Counted from the first letter of the stretch, positions 1 through 8,786 are shown. The stretch: 56,530 nt of DNA from Burkholderiales bacterium (GCA_947508055.1 CANNRR010000003.1:1-56530); one strand, 5' to 3'. The notes: generated by a model from the sequence alone, not told the origin. Program-made: numbers and translations.

Positions 1-320
1 CGCGAATTTGGGGTCAGAGCACTTGTCAGCCTACTGGAGTCGGTGAAAAGTGAGGGTCATCGTTCAGTTTTGGTGTCGCCACATCGATCTCAACAGAAAC
101 TCTGACGCGTTGTCGCTGCCATTACCATAGCTGAGCGCAGTCGGCGTGCGAGCCGTGCTGGCAGGTCCCTGTTTCACCCGAAAGCCACATCACTTTGAAT
201 CGCACCCAAAACAATCCCGTTCTGTGAGTCCAATGCCCGGTGGCCGATTTGCTGGACCAGCAGGGACCGATGAGGCCACCGGGTGTTGGGCTCACAGTCC
301 AGCGTGAGGGACGCAAGCCC
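1..320. other. Intergenic stretch, no convincing gene
   Basis: Downstream of rodA on the minus strand. I see no open frame with a ribosome binding site or a recognisable product. Positions 8-19 read TTGGGGTCAGAG, which is the reverse complement of the right arm of the palindromic repeat at 36088-36180, so a REP-like unit may begin at or before the window edge. A large nested inverted repeat occupies 222-297 and is listed separately. A 64-codon minus-strand frame (122-316) has no family resemblance and is judged spurious. Confidence 0.5.
222..297. repeat. Nested inverted repeat downstream of rodA
   Basis: Two 24-nt arms (222-245 and 274-297) are inverted complements at 21 of 24 positions, including ten uninterrupted pairs CCCGGTGGCC/GGCCACCGGG. 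The loop holds a second small palindrome, GCTGGACCAGC. The element ends 23 nt beyond the rodA stop codon. It could fold as a strong RNA stem-loop and stop or protect the rodA transcript, but it lacks a following U tract. It therefore looks more like a REPIN-type mobile palindrome than a classical terminator. Confidence 0.6.
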
Positions 321-1475
321 CTACGACTGCACCAGCCGCTTTGAGTTAGCGATCGCCATCAAGATACCCACCGCCAAACCCAGCGTCACCATGGCGGTTC
401 CGCCGTAGCTGATGAAGGGCAAGGGCACGCCCACCACCGGCAAAATGCCGCTGACCATGCCCATATTGACGAAGGAGTAGGTGAAGAAAATCATGGTGAC
501 GCTACCGGCCAGCAGTCGCGAGAACAGGGTCGGAGCGTCCAGCGCAATGGTCAGACCGCGCAGAATCAGGAACAAAAAAGCGGCGATGAGAAAGAGGTTT
601 CCCAACAAGCCAAATTCCTCCGAAAAAGCCGCAAAGATGAAGTCGGTGGTGCGCTCGGGAATGAATTCCAGATGGGTTTGCGTACCCTTCATGAATCCCA
701 CGCCCGTGACGCCGCCAGAGCCAATGGCAATCATGCCCTGGATGATGTGAAAGCCTTTGCCCAGTGGGTCACGGGTTGGGTCCAGCAGGGTGCAGATGCG
801 CTGTTGCTGGTAGTCGTGCAGCACCGGCCAGCGCACACCATCGGCACACAGTGCGGGCTCAAACGCCACAATCAGTGCCACGCCAATCACCCCCAGCACC
901 ACGGGCGGAATAACCAGCTTCCAACTCATTCCAGCATAAAAAATAACCGAAAGACCGGCCGCCAGTATCAGCAGTGCCGTTCCCAGATCAGGCTGCTTCA
1001 TGATCAACGCCACCGGCATGCCCAGGAGGGCGGCGGCCACGGCAAAGTCGAGCGGGCGCAATTGCCCTTCTCGCTTCTGGAACCACCAAGCCAGCATCAG
1101 CGGCATGGCAATTTTGAGAATCTCACTGGGCTGGATGGTGACGCCGATGTTGAGCCAACGCCGGGCACCCTTCTTGGTAATGCCAAAGATAGCCACCGCC
1201 ACCAACAAAGCGACACCGACAATGTAGAGCGGAACGGCCAGCGCCATCAACCGCTGTGGTGGCACCTGGGCGACAACAAACATGATGCTGGCGGCGATCA
1301 GCATATTGCGGCCATGGTCCTCAAACCGAGTGCCATGGTCAAGGCCCGATGAATACATGGTCAACATGCCGGCACACGCCAGCAGAAAAACGGCAAAGGC
1401 CAGCGGGCCATCAAAGCCATGGAACCAGGGCGCAATACGACGCCAGACGGAGGGTTTATCAAAAACGGATGCCAT
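321..1475 (-). CDS. rodA: Rod-shape peptidoglycan polymerase RodA (SEDS family)
   Basis: RodA is an inner-membrane glycosyltransferase that polymerises lipid II into glycan strands for side-wall elongation, working with the transpeptidase PBP2. The 384-residue protein is almost wholly hydrophobic with about ten membrane segments. It carries SEDS hallmarks: ARRWLNIG near residue 105, QPSEILKIAMPL, the loop ERTTDFIFAAFSEEFG, and the C-terminal LPFISYGGTAM. I chose the ATG at 1475 (MASVFDKPSVW); an upstream start at 1487 would add only four residues. No mre genes or mrdA are next to it; the upstream neighbour is a two-component pair. It is distinguished from FtsW, encoded at 18720-19985, by its sequence and shorter N-terminus. 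Confidence 0.93.
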   Translation of the reverse strand: MASVFDKPSVWRRIAPWFHGFDGPLAFAVFLLACAGMLTMYSSGLDHGTRFEDHGRNMLIAASIMFVVAQVPPQRLMALAVPLYIVGVALLVAVAIFGITKKGARRWLNIGVTIQPSEILKIAMPLMLAWWFQKREGQLRPLDFAVAAALLGMPVALIMKQPDLGTALLILAAGLSVIFYAGMSWKLVIPPVVLGVIGVALIVAFEPALCADGVRWPVLHDYQQQRICTLLDPTRDPLGKGFHIIQGMIAIGSGGVTGVGFMKGTQTHLEFIPERTTDFIFAAFSEEFGLLGNLFLIAAFLFLILRGLTIALDAPTLFSRLLAGSVTMIFFTYSFVNMGMVSGILPVVGVPLPFISYGGTAMVTLGLAVGILMAIANSKRLVQS

Positions 1476-1524
1476 ACAGGGTGGCAATTATCCCCGCAGT
1501 GGAGCCTGGTTCCAGGAACGACTG

Positions 1525-3432
1525 CTAAACATCGAACTGAATTTGAACGACGGTTTTTCCGGGCTCGCTGTGCACGCACAACTGGGCGCCAATGGACGCC
1601 GCGCGCTCGCGCATGGTGGCCATTCCCCTACGTTGCCCAACCGCAGGGTCAAAGCCGCGGCCATCGTCCACCACCCGAACAAAAACCTGTTCAACCCCTT
1701 CAACAATTTTTGTGTGCCCTTGGACCGTCAGGACATGCGCATGCGCGTGCTGTAATACATTCGAGAAGGCTTCAAACAGCATGAATTGCAGCTCGGTCAT
1801 GGCATCGGCGTCCAGGCTTCGGCAAATCGGCAGCAAGTCCACATCCCACCGTAGTTCAATGTCCATGGCGGTGAACCGTGGGCCCAGGCGGTAACGCATA
1901 TTGGCCAACAAGGCGGTCACATCACCGGGCGTCAGGTGGATCGAGTCGATCGACAACTTGAGCTGGTCGAGCGCATCGCGCAGCGTCATCAGCACCTCGT
2001 TGCGGGCCGTCAGGTCGCCGCCGCCGCCGCCCTCCAATTGGCGCATGGCCGAGCTGATGTGAGAGCCCACACCATCGTGCATATTGCGCAAGATGCGCCC
2101 ACGCTCAGCGGTACGTTCCTGCTGGCGGGCCAGGATCTCCAGCCGGGCATAAGTATCCCCCAGCGCCACCTCTTTTTCCGACACGCGTGCGGCCAGAGTT
2201 CCCAACAGGTCGTGCAACTGCCCACTCGTTGCACGAAACCGCATCAAAGCGACATACCCCAGCCCCAGACCAAACAAAACGGATGAGTAGCGCAGCCAGG
2301 TGTTGGCGCCAAAGGATTGCTCGAACCGAAAAACGTAAATATCACGCAGCGCCACCACGATGTTGACCACTGCCGCAGCGGCGACGATGCGCTGTTCAGC
2401 GTTCGCGTGCTCTGTGGCGCGCCATAGAAAGTTGACAATAAACACCAGCATGGTGCCACCGTACACCACGTACCAGGCTGTCAACGCCAGCGGCTGGCCA
2501 AAACCCAGTCCCCACAGGGCGAAAACCGGGCCCGTCAGCATCATCCACAGAATGCTCTTGCGTACGCGTCTGACCCACTCGCGGGTTTGCCAATCGGCCA
2601 GTTCCATGCAGGCCAGCGTCATGCTGCCACCCCAAACACCGAGTGCAAGCACCTGAACCACGCCCCACCAGGGCCAGGGCAGCAGGGGCTCCTCCACCAT
2701 CACATCACCAACGTACAGTGCCCAGAACAATTGCGCCACCGCGACAAAAAAATACAAAGGGTCCCGCCCGCGACGTCCTTCATTGGGAAGCCCGGCATCT
2801 GTGGTCCACAGTGCCAGCGCCGTCAGGCCAACGGCAAAGCAGAAGGCGACAACGGCGACCGAACCGGTTACCCGCCACCGATAGTCCTGCTCGTACAGGG
2901 GAAGCACTTCGTCCTGCGGCCCGATTACGACCGGCGCCAGACCGCCGCGGCGACCAACATCCGCGCGAATGTGAATACGCAGGTGATTGGTGGACCGCAG
3001 GTGGGAACCATCCACCGTAACGTAACGTGGCACGCGTCCATAGTCCGCCCCGTTGTATGCCTGGGCCTCGCCCACGTGCTGCACCATGGCACCATGGGCT
3101 TCCAGCTTGGTGTCGTTGAGCCAGAGTTCGTAGGCGTTGCCCAAACGCGGCAAGTAAATGCCCCACACGTCATTGGGAACTTTCGGCAAGTCAAAGTCAA
3201 AGTCAAAATACGCCTCACCTTGCTGACCGGGGTTGGCACGGTCCCAGTGGTAGGGCAGTTGCAGTTCCTTGCGAGCGGTCTGGCCCCGGGTGATCACCGT
3301 TGACTGTGCTTGCGTCAGCGTCACCACGACCGCCTCGCTGCGACCGGCCCAGGACAGCGACAGCAACAGACACCACACCAGCCTTTGGCCGAACCAAACC
3401 AGCGAGCCACGCCGGACGGTTTGACATTTCAT
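1525..3432 (-). CDS. Membrane sensor histidine kinase (NarX/LuxR-partner type)
   Basis: A 635-residue sensor kinase. A cleavable or anchoring hydrophobic segment (about residues 12-30) is followed by an extracytoplasmic beta-rich domain (about 35-185). Then come about seven hydrophobic helices (about 190-400), a short coiled coil, and a HisKA_3-type dimerisation helix with phospho-acceptor His452 in the motif NMHDGVGSH. A HATPase domain follows with N-box FEAFSN (Asn558), G1 box VDDGRGFDP and G2 box GMATMRERA. The architecture resembles 7TMR-DISM kinases. It starts inside the end of the response regulator gene (ATGA overlap, 3429-3432), so the two are translationally coupled and almost certainly partners. 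The stimulus cannot be read from sequence; the sugar-binding-like outer domain suggests a periplasmic ligand or envelope cue. Confidence 0.85.
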   Translation of the reverse strand: MKCQTVRRGSLVWFGQRLVWCLLLSLSWAGRSEAVVVTLTQAQSTVITRGQTARKELQLPYHWDRANPGQQGEAYFDFDFDLPKVPNDVWGIYLPRLGNAYELWLNDTKLEAHGAMVQHVGEAQAYNGADYGRVPRYVTVDGSHLRSTNHLRIHIRADVGRRGGLAPVVIGPQDEVLPLYEQDYRWRVTGSVAVVAFCFAVGLTALALWTTDAGLPNEGRRGRDPLYFFVAVAQLFWALYVGDVMVEEPLLPWPWWGVVQVLALGVWGGSMTLACMELADWQTREWVRRVRKSILWMMLTGPVFALWGLGFGQPLALTAWYVVYGGTMLVFIVNFLWRATEHANAEQRIVAAAAVVNIVVALRDIYVFRFEQSFGANTWLRYSSVLFGLGLGYVALMRFRATSGQLHDLLGTLAARVSEKEVALGDTYARLEILARQQERTAERGRILRNMHDGVGSHISSAMRQLEGGGGGDLTARNEVLMTLRDALDQLKLSIDSIHLTPGDVTALLANMRYRLGPRFTAMDIELRWDVDLLPICRSLDADAMTELQFMLFEAFSNVLQHAHAHVLTVQGHTKIVEGVEQVFVRVVDDGRGFDPAVGQRRGMATMRERAASIGAQLCVHSEPGKTVVQIQFDV

Positions 3433-4151
3433 TTGTCGTTCGCCGCAGACCGGTCCTGCGGCAACAAGCCGATGCGGGTAGCCTCCAGGATTGCGCCCAT
3501 TTTGGAATGCACCTCCAGCTTGGCATACATGCTTTTGATGTGGGTCTGGATGGTGTGCACGCTAAGGCCTTTCATTTCCGCAATTTCGGAATACGCAAAC
3601 CCCCGCGCTACGAGTTCCAAAACCTCTTGTTCACGCCGCGACAAAATGCTTTTTTCAGCTGCAAATGTGTCGTTTTTGATAGCAGCAGACGCAACAGAGA
3701 CGGCAGCTTGCGGCATAGTTAGCTGCATAGATCGGTACTTGAACAGTACACGGCGCGCAATCATGGGAGAAATGGGCGAGGCCCCGCCCTTCATCTCCAG
3801 AATCGTCTTGGCAATGTCATCCGGAGCGGCATCCTTATGGATGTAGCCCAGTGCGCCCGCCTCAATGCTAGCCAGCACATTGTCTTCGTCACCAAACATG
3901 GAGATCACCAGCGCCTCACACGCTGGGCTGCACTGGCGTGCATGGCGAATCACCTCCAGGCCACTGCCGTCGGGCAGGCCCAGATCGGTCAGCAGCACGT
4001 CAACGCCCTGCTTCACATCATTGAATATGGCTTTCGCTTCGGCCACAGTCGCCACGCCAGCCACCAGCTTGAGCTGCGGTGAACGCTCCACGCTAGCGGC
4101 AAAAAACGCACGCATCTGGGGGTCATCCTCAACGATCAATACACGCCACAC
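3429..4151 (-). CDS. NarL/FixJ-family response regulator
   Basis: A 240-residue regulator with an N-terminal receiver domain and a C-terminal LuxR-type helix-turn-helix. The receiver shows the acidic pocket EDD at 8-10, phospho-acceptor Asp56 in LLTDLGLPDGSG, Ser/Thr in VISMF, and conserved Lys106 in YIHKDA. The DNA-binding part has LSRREQEVLELVARG and SVHTIQTHIKSMYAKL. Translation starts at a GTG. The inter-domain linker is unusually Ala/Ser/Val-rich (about 140-165), and its DNA contains a GCTATCAAAAA segment reminiscent of the local repeat family. It is cotranscribed with, and overlaps, the downstream kinase gene. Targets are unknown. Confidence 0.88.
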   Translation of the reverse strand: MWRVLIVEDDPQMRAFFAASVERSPQLKLVAGVATVAEAKAIFNDVKQGVDVLLTDLGLPDGSGLEVIRHARQCSPACEALVISMFGDEDNVLASIEAGALGYIHKDAAPDDIAKTILEMKGGASPISPMIARRVLFKYRSMQLTMPQAAVSVASAAIKNDTFAAEKSILSRREQEVLELVARGFAYSEIAEMKGLSVHTIQTHIKSMYAKLEVHSKMGAILEATRIGLLPQDRSAANDK

Positions 4152-4306
4152 CAGATTGAACTCCCATCGGACTCAGGGCACCCCATTGGTGCCAAGATAG
4201 CCACCCCCAGAGCATATCGGCAACTGGCGCGGGGCAACCTCCCTTCAACAACGGAAGTTTTGCTCTCCCAAAAACCCACGGGCAGCGCGTGGGACAATCT
4301 CGCCTT

Positions 4307-6364
4307 ATGTTTTTATTGTTTGATGAAGCCGGAAAATTCATGGCCGGCCGGGTAATGTCTGAAACCGATGCGTCCGCGCAGGTGGAACTCGACAGCGGCA
4401 AACGGGTCAAGGTCAAAGCCTCCAACATGCTGATTAAGTTCGAGAAACCTGCGCCCGCCGAGTTCATGGCGGCGGCGCAAGCCGCCAGCCAGGACATTGA
4501 ACTGGAGATGGCGTGGGAATTTGCGCCCGACGAAGAGTTCGGCTTTGCTGACCTGGCGCGCGACTATTTCTCGGCCCAGTCTCCACTGTCAGAGCAGGCC
4601 GCCATGCTGTTTCGCCTGTTTGACTCGCCCCACTACTTCCGCCGCGCCGGCAAGGGGCGCTTTCGCAAAGCCTCCGCCGATGTGATTGCGCAGGCGCTGG
4701 CTGCTATCGAGAAGAAGAAGGCCGTCGCCCAGCAGATCACCCAGTGGGCCACCGAACTCGGTGCCGGCCAATGCCCCGAGCCGGTGCGCGAGCAACTCTA
4801 CAAGATCCTGTTCAAACCCGACAAGAACGCGCCAGAGTACAAAGCCGTCGTCGAGGCGGCCCGTGCCACCCACACGGCTCCTTTGGAGCTGCTGCAAAAG
4901 TCAGGAGCCATTGCATCGCCCTACCTGTTCCACTGGAAACGATTCTTGCTGGAGAACTTTCCCAGGGGCACGGGCTTTCCAGCGCTGACGGCACCCTCCA
5001 TCGACCAAACCGACCTGCCCCTGGGCACGGCGCAAGCCTTCTCGATTGACGACTCGGCCACTACTGAAATTGACGACGCGTTGTCGGTACAGGGTTTGGG
5101 CAGCGGCACCGTTACATTTGGCATCCACATCGCAGCGCCTGGTCTGGCGATTCAGCCTGGCGACGCGGTGGACCAGATTGGGCGCTCCCGCCTGTCGACT
5201 GTCTACATGCCAGGCTACAAGGTCACCATGCTGCCCGACGCGCTGGTGCAAACCTACACCCTGCAGGCCGGGCGTGACTGCCCGGCGTTGTCGCTCTACG
5301 TCACGCTGGACGAGGCAACGCTGGAGATCAAGCGGCATGAGTCGCGCATCGAACGCGTGTCGATCGCGCACAACTTGCGCCACGATCAGCTGGATGCAGT
5401 GGTCACCGAGCCGTGGTTACTTGATCCAAGTTTTAACCATGAAAATGAGCCTAATCCCTTACCAGAATTGCGTGAGCAGCTATCATTTTTATATCGCCTT
5501 GCAAATGAACTGAAGGGCAAGCGAGTAGTGGTGCGTGGCAAGCCCGAGACCTTCAATCGACCCGACTACAACTTCCGTCTGGTCAATGGCAGTGGCACAG
5601 AACCCGACGGCACCGAGACCGTACAGATCACCACCCGCCAGCGCGGCGCCCCGCTGGACCTGATCGTGGCCGAGGCCATGATTCTGGCCAACAGCACATG
5701 GGGCAACTGGATGGCCGAACTGGGTGTGCCCGGCATCTACCGCAGCCAGGCCAGCCTGGCGCCGGGCGTCAAGGTGCGCATGGGCACCAAGGCGCTGCCG
5801 CATGCCGGCATTGGGGTCAAAAGCTACGCCTGGAGCAGCTCACCCCTGCGCCGTTACACCGACCTGGTCAACCAGTGGCAAATAATTGCCTGCGTACGGC
5901 ACGGCAAGGCGGCCGCACTGGCGGCACCGTTCAAACCCAAGGATGCCAGCCTGTTCTCCATCATCTCCAGTTTTGATGAGGCCTACAGCGCCTACAACGG
6001 CTACCAGGGCGCCATGGAGCGCTTCTGGACACTCAAGTACCTGCAGCAAAACGGCATCGCCGAACTGGAAGCCAGCATCTTCAAGGACAACCTGGTGCGC
6101 GCCGACACCCTGCCCCTGGTGCTGCCGGTCATGGGCGGGCAAAACCTGCCGCGCGGCGCCCGGGTGCGGGTGAAACTCGGCGAAATAGACCTGATCACGC
6201 TGGACATCAGCGGCACCGTCGTGGAGCGTCTGGATACGCCGGTTGCGGCTCAAGGGGAAGCGGACAGCACGGACGAGGAAGACGATGAAGTGTCCGGCCC
6301 GATTGCGATTGCGGTCGACGTGAGCGACCCCGTCGAGTTACCCAACGATAATCCTGTTCCGTGA
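4307..6364 (+). CDS. RNase II/RNB-domain exoribonuclease
   Basis: A 685-residue protein of the RNB family, 3'-to-5' hydrolytic exoribonucleases that degrade single-stranded RNA processively. The catalytic RNB core starts near residue 230 with the acidic motif SIDDSATTEIDDALS (about 246-260), whose aspartates bind Mg2+. Downstream motifs include AEAMILANSTWG and SYAWSSSPLRRYTDLVNQ. The start ATG at 4307 (MFLLFDEAGKFM) fits the family better than the GTG 18 nt upstream. The gene overlaps the next by 4 nt (GTGA), forming a unit with tonB-like and mtgA genes. A stretch near 5415-5515 is AT-rich with TTA/CTT/AAT codons unlike its flanks. I do not commit to rnb versus a diverged paralogue. Confidence 0.85.
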   Translation: MFLLFDEAGKFMAGRVMSETDASAQVELDSGKRVKVKASNMLIKFEKPAPAEFMAAAQAASQDIELEMAWEFAPDEEFGFADLARDYFSAQSPLSEQAAMLFRLFDSPHYFRRAGKGRFRKASADVIAQALAAIEKKKAVAQQITQWATELGAGQCPEPVREQLYKILFKPDKNAPEYKAVVEAARATHTAPLELLQKSGAIASPYLFHWKRFLLENFPRGTGFPALTAPSIDQTDLPLGTAQAFSIDDSATTEIDDALSVQGLGSGTVTFGIHIAAPGLAIQPGDAVDQIGRSRLSTVYMPGYKVTMLPDALVQTYTLQAGRDCPALSLYVTLDEATLEIKRHESRIERVSIAHNLRHDQLDAVVTEPWLLDPSFNHENEPNPLPELREQLSFLYRLANELKGKRVVVRGKPETFNRPDYNFRLVNGSGTEPDGTETVQITTRQRGAPLDLIVAEAMILANSTWGNWMAELGVPGIYRSQASLAPGVKVRMGTKALPHAGIGVKSYAWSSSPLRRYTDLVNQWQIIACVRHGKAAALAAPFKPKDASLFSIISSFDEAYSAYNGYQGAMERFWTLKYLQQNGIAELEASIFKDNLVRADTLPLVLPVMGGQNLPRGARVRVKLGEIDLITLDISGTVVERLDTPVAAQGEADSTDEEDDEVSGPIAIAVDVSDPVELPNDNPVP

Positions 6365-7224
6365 AACTCCTGCGGTCCCTCAGCACCCTGCAGCTCGCCT
6401 TGCTCGCCTCCGTTGCGGTGCATGCGGTGCTGCTGACAGTACGCTTTGTGGACCCCGAGTCGTTTAATCGGGTGTTTCAGGACACCCCGCTTGAAGTGAT
6501 TCTGGTCAATTCGCGCAGCAACGAAAAGCCCGACAAGGCGCGGGCCATTGCCCAAGCTTCTCTGGCCGGTGGAGGTGATGCCGAAAAAGGCCGTGCTACC
6601 AGCCCACTACCACCTTCAGCACTGACTGACTTTGGCGACTCTTCGGAAGAAGAAGCGGCCCGCAAACTGGAAACCCTGCAAGAGCAACAGACCCTGTTGC
6701 TGGCCCAAGTCAAGAACCAGCTCGCCGCCATGCCCCCGCCCGACCCGAACCAGGTTGCCAGCAAGGCCGAGCAACAGGAGCGAGAGGAAAAACGACGGCA
6801 GTTGGTAAAAATTCTGGCCGAAATTGAGCGGCGCATCAACCAGCAAAGCGAAAAGCCCAAAAAGCGTTACATCAGCCCTTCCGTGCGAGAAGAGGTGTAT
6901 GCGGTGTATTACGACGGGCTGCGTCGCGCCATAGAGGACAAAGGCACCGACAATTTCCCGCAGTCGGGTGGCAAAAAGCTCTATGGCGAGCTCACCATGA
7001 TCGTCACTGTCAATCACAACGGCCGGGTCGTGGACACCGAAGTAGTCGAAAGCTCGGGCAGTCGCGCACTGGACCGCCACGCGGCGGCAATTGCAAGATC
7101 AGCCGGTCCGTTCGGGCACTTCAGCCCGGCCATGCGCCGACAGGCCGAGCAGATTGTGGTGGTATCGCGATTCAAGTTCACGCGCGACGAAACGCTGGAA
7201 GCGGCGGTTTCGGCCCCCCCATGA
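6361..7224 (+). CDS. TonB/TolA-like energy transducer
   Basis: A 287-residue single-pass protein. Residues about 9-28 form the N-terminal membrane anchor (LALLASVAVHAVLLTV). A long charged, Gln/Glu/Lys-rich and partly coiled-coil periplasmic stalk follows (about 95-165), then a TonB C-terminal domain (about 185-280) with GELTMIVTVNHNGRVVD and SSGSRALDRHA. Such proteins transmit proton-motive force from ExbB/ExbD or TolQ/TolR to the outer membrane. No exbBD or tolQR genes are nearby, so the partner is unknown. The start is a GTG that overlaps the RNase stop by 4 nt, and its own stop overlaps mtgA by 4 nt. In related genomes I would expect aroE between this gene and mtgA; it is absent here. Confidence 0.8.
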   Translation: MKLLRSLSTLQLALLASVAVHAVLLTVRFVDPESFNRVFQDTPLEVILVNSRSNEKPDKARAIAQASLAGGGDAEKGRATSPLPPSALTDFGDSSEEEAARKLETLQEQQTLLLAQVKNQLAAMPPPDPNQVASKAEQQEREEKRRQLVKILAEIERRINQQSEKPKKRYISPSVREEVYAVYYDGLRRAIEDKGTDNFPQSGGKKLYGELTMIVTVNHNGRVVDTEVVESSGSRALDRHAAAIARSAGPFGHFSPAMRRQAEQIVVVSRFKFTRDETLEAAVSAPP

Positions 7225-7967
7225 AGGCTCTCGCGCGGTGGCTGGGTCTGCTGGTCGTGGCTTTGGTGGCATTGCAACTGTTCTTTGTGGCACGGATTGC
7301 GGTCATGGTGGTGGTGGCACCACAGTCCACCAGCTTTCAGCGCTCGGAAGCCTGGCGCATTGCCGTTGAGAAGGGCGCTTTGCGCTGGCGCCAGCAGTGG
7401 GTGGCCTACAGCGATGTTTCGGATAACCTCAAACGCGCTGTGATCGCGTCCGAGGACGACAGCTTCAGCAACCACGATGGTGTGGACTGGGAAGCATTGG
7501 AAAAGGCCTGGGAGAAAAACGCCCGGGCTGAACAAAAGGCCGCCAGCCAGAAACCCGCTACCAAAGTGGCGCCCGGCAAGCCGGCGCCCAGGCCCCCCAA
7601 GGTGGTGGGCGGTTCAACGATCACCCAGCAACTGGCCAAAAACCTGTTTCTCTCGGGTGAAAGAACACTGCTGCGCAAAGGCCAGGAATTTGTTTTGACA
7701 CTGATGCTCGAGCACCTGCTGACCAAGCAGCGCATTCTTGAAATTTATCTCAACAGCGTGGAATGGGGCGAAGGCGTGTTTGGCGCAGAAGCCGCTTCGC
7801 AACACTACTTCCGCAAACCTGCATCGCAGCTCAGCGCCTATGAGGCAGCGCGCCTGGCCGTGATGCTGCCGCGCCCGCGCACCTACGAGAAGTTGCCGAA
7901 CTCCGGGTACCTGGCCAGCCGCGCTGAAGTGATTGCTGGCCGTATGGGGGGGACGCAACTGCCTTGA
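7221..7967 (+). CDS. mtgA: Monofunctional peptidoglycan glycosyltransferase MtgA
   Basis: A GT51-family transglycosylase that polymerises lipid II without a transpeptidase domain. It has 248 residues with one N-terminal membrane helix (about 6-30). GT51 motifs are clear: ASEDDSFSNHDGVDW with catalytic Glu78, GGSTITQQLAKNLFLS near 130, RKGQEFVLTLMLEHLLTK, and EIYLNSVEWGEGVFGAE. Between the first two motifs lies a Lys/Ala/Pro-rich insertion (about 97-127), which makes the protein slightly long. The ATG overlaps the preceding stop by 4 nt. It adds non-essential polymerase capacity to the RodA/FtsW/FtsI machinery encoded elsewhere in the window. Confidence 0.93.
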   Translation: MKALARWLGLLVVALVALQLFFVARIAVMVVVAPQSTSFQRSEAWRIAVEKGALRWRQQWVAYSDVSDNLKRAVIASEDDSFSNHDGVDWEALEKAWEKNARAEQKAASQKPATKVAPGKPAPRPPKVVGGSTITQQLAKNLFLSGERTLLRKGQEFVLTLMLEHLLTKQRILEIYLNSVEWGEGVFGAEAASQHYFRKPASQLSAYEAARLAVMLPRPRTYEKLPNSGYLASRAEVIAGRMGGTQLP

Positions 7968-7996
7968 GTGCCGATTGTGAAGCGTGCCCCGCAGCA

Positions 7997-8076
7997 GGCC
8001 AAGGGCGCACGCCGCCGCTCGTGTCCCCCGGCCTGCGGCCTCCTCCTTGACCTCGCTTTGGCGTGCACCCTTGGCC
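7997..8076. repeat. Long inverted repeat between mtgA and plsC
   Basis: Arms at 7997-8013 and 8060-8076 match as inverted complements at 16 of 17 positions (GGCCAAGGGcGCACGCC). They flank a 46-nt GC-rich centre containing GTGTCCCCCGGCCTGCGG. It fills the mtgA-plsC gap on the plus strand and may end the upstream transcript. I recall similar GGGGGACACGAG-bearing modules in intergenic DNA of Comamonadaceae, so a dispersed palindromic repeat is likely. Confidence 0.5.
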
Positions 8077-8137
8077 TCCTGCTCCAGTCGCTGCTGTTTC
8101 ACATAGATGGCTCATGTAGCTCTGTATCATCGCGGCC

Positions 8138-8749
8138 ATGCTTGCCAAGATCATGAGTCTGTTTTTGCTGGGATTGATCCGGGTGCTGACCGGCTCCCAG
8201 GCACGCTGGCATGGCTGCCCCCCCAAGGCGGAGCAGCGCATCTATTTTGCCAACCACCAGAGCCATGCCGACCTGGTCATGATCTGGGCCGCGCTGCCCA
8301 AAGAGTTGCGCAATGTCACGCGTGCCATTGCGGCCAAAGATTACTGGACCAAGACCCCCTTCAAAAAATGGCTCACAACCGCAGTCTTCCATGTGATTTA
8401 CGTCTCGCGCGACCGAAGCGCCGACGAAGACCCGTTGGAGCCGCTGTTTGAGGCGCTGGAAAATGGCGACTCCATCATCCTGTTCCCGGAAGGCACACGC
8501 GGCTTCACCGGCGAGCCGCAGCCCTTCAAGGCCGGGCTGTACAACCTGGCACTCAAATACCCCAACGTGGTGCTGGTGCCGGCCTGGATCAACAATGTGC
8601 AGCACGTGCTGCCCAAGGGCGAGGTGGTACCGGTTCCGGTGCTGTGTTCAGTGACATTTGGCGCGCCCATGCAGCTTGGCGACGGCGAAGATCGGCGCGC
8701 TTTCCTGGAGCGTGCCCGCTGTGCCGTAGTGGCGCTGCGCGACGTCTGA
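8138..8749 (+). CDS. 1-acyl-sn-glycerol-3-phosphate acyltransferase family (PlsC-like)
   Basis: A 203-residue lysophospholipid acyltransferase. It should transfer an acyl chain to lysophosphatidic acid at the inner membrane to form phosphatidic acid. The catalytic HX4D motif is NHQSHAD (His40, Asp45), and the glycerophosphate-binding motif is FPEGTRG (Glu118-Arg121). The N-terminus is a short hydrophobic anchor. The gene directly precedes a CdsA-family gene (37 nt gap), whose enzyme uses phosphatidic acid, so the pair forms two consecutive steps of phospholipid synthesis. Other PlsC-like proteins act on different acceptors, so the exact substrate is inferred from context. Confidence 0.85.
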   Translation: MLAKIMSLFLLGLIRVLTGSQARWHGCPPKAEQRIYFANHQSHADLVMIWAALPKELRNVTRAIAAKDYWTKTPFKKWLTTAVFHVIYVSRDRSADEDPLEPLFEALENGDSIILFPEGTRGFTGEPQPFKAGLYNLALKYPNVVLVPAWINNVQHVLPKGEVVPVPVLCSVTFGAPMQLGDGEDRRAFLERARCAVVALRDV

Positions 8750-8786
8750 AGACTAGGCACCCCCACGCTCCCATTCATTTGCTGCC

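Noticed and set aside
122-316. 64-codon minus-strand frame after rodA
   Set aside because: Overlaps the large palindrome and has no start signal or similarity.
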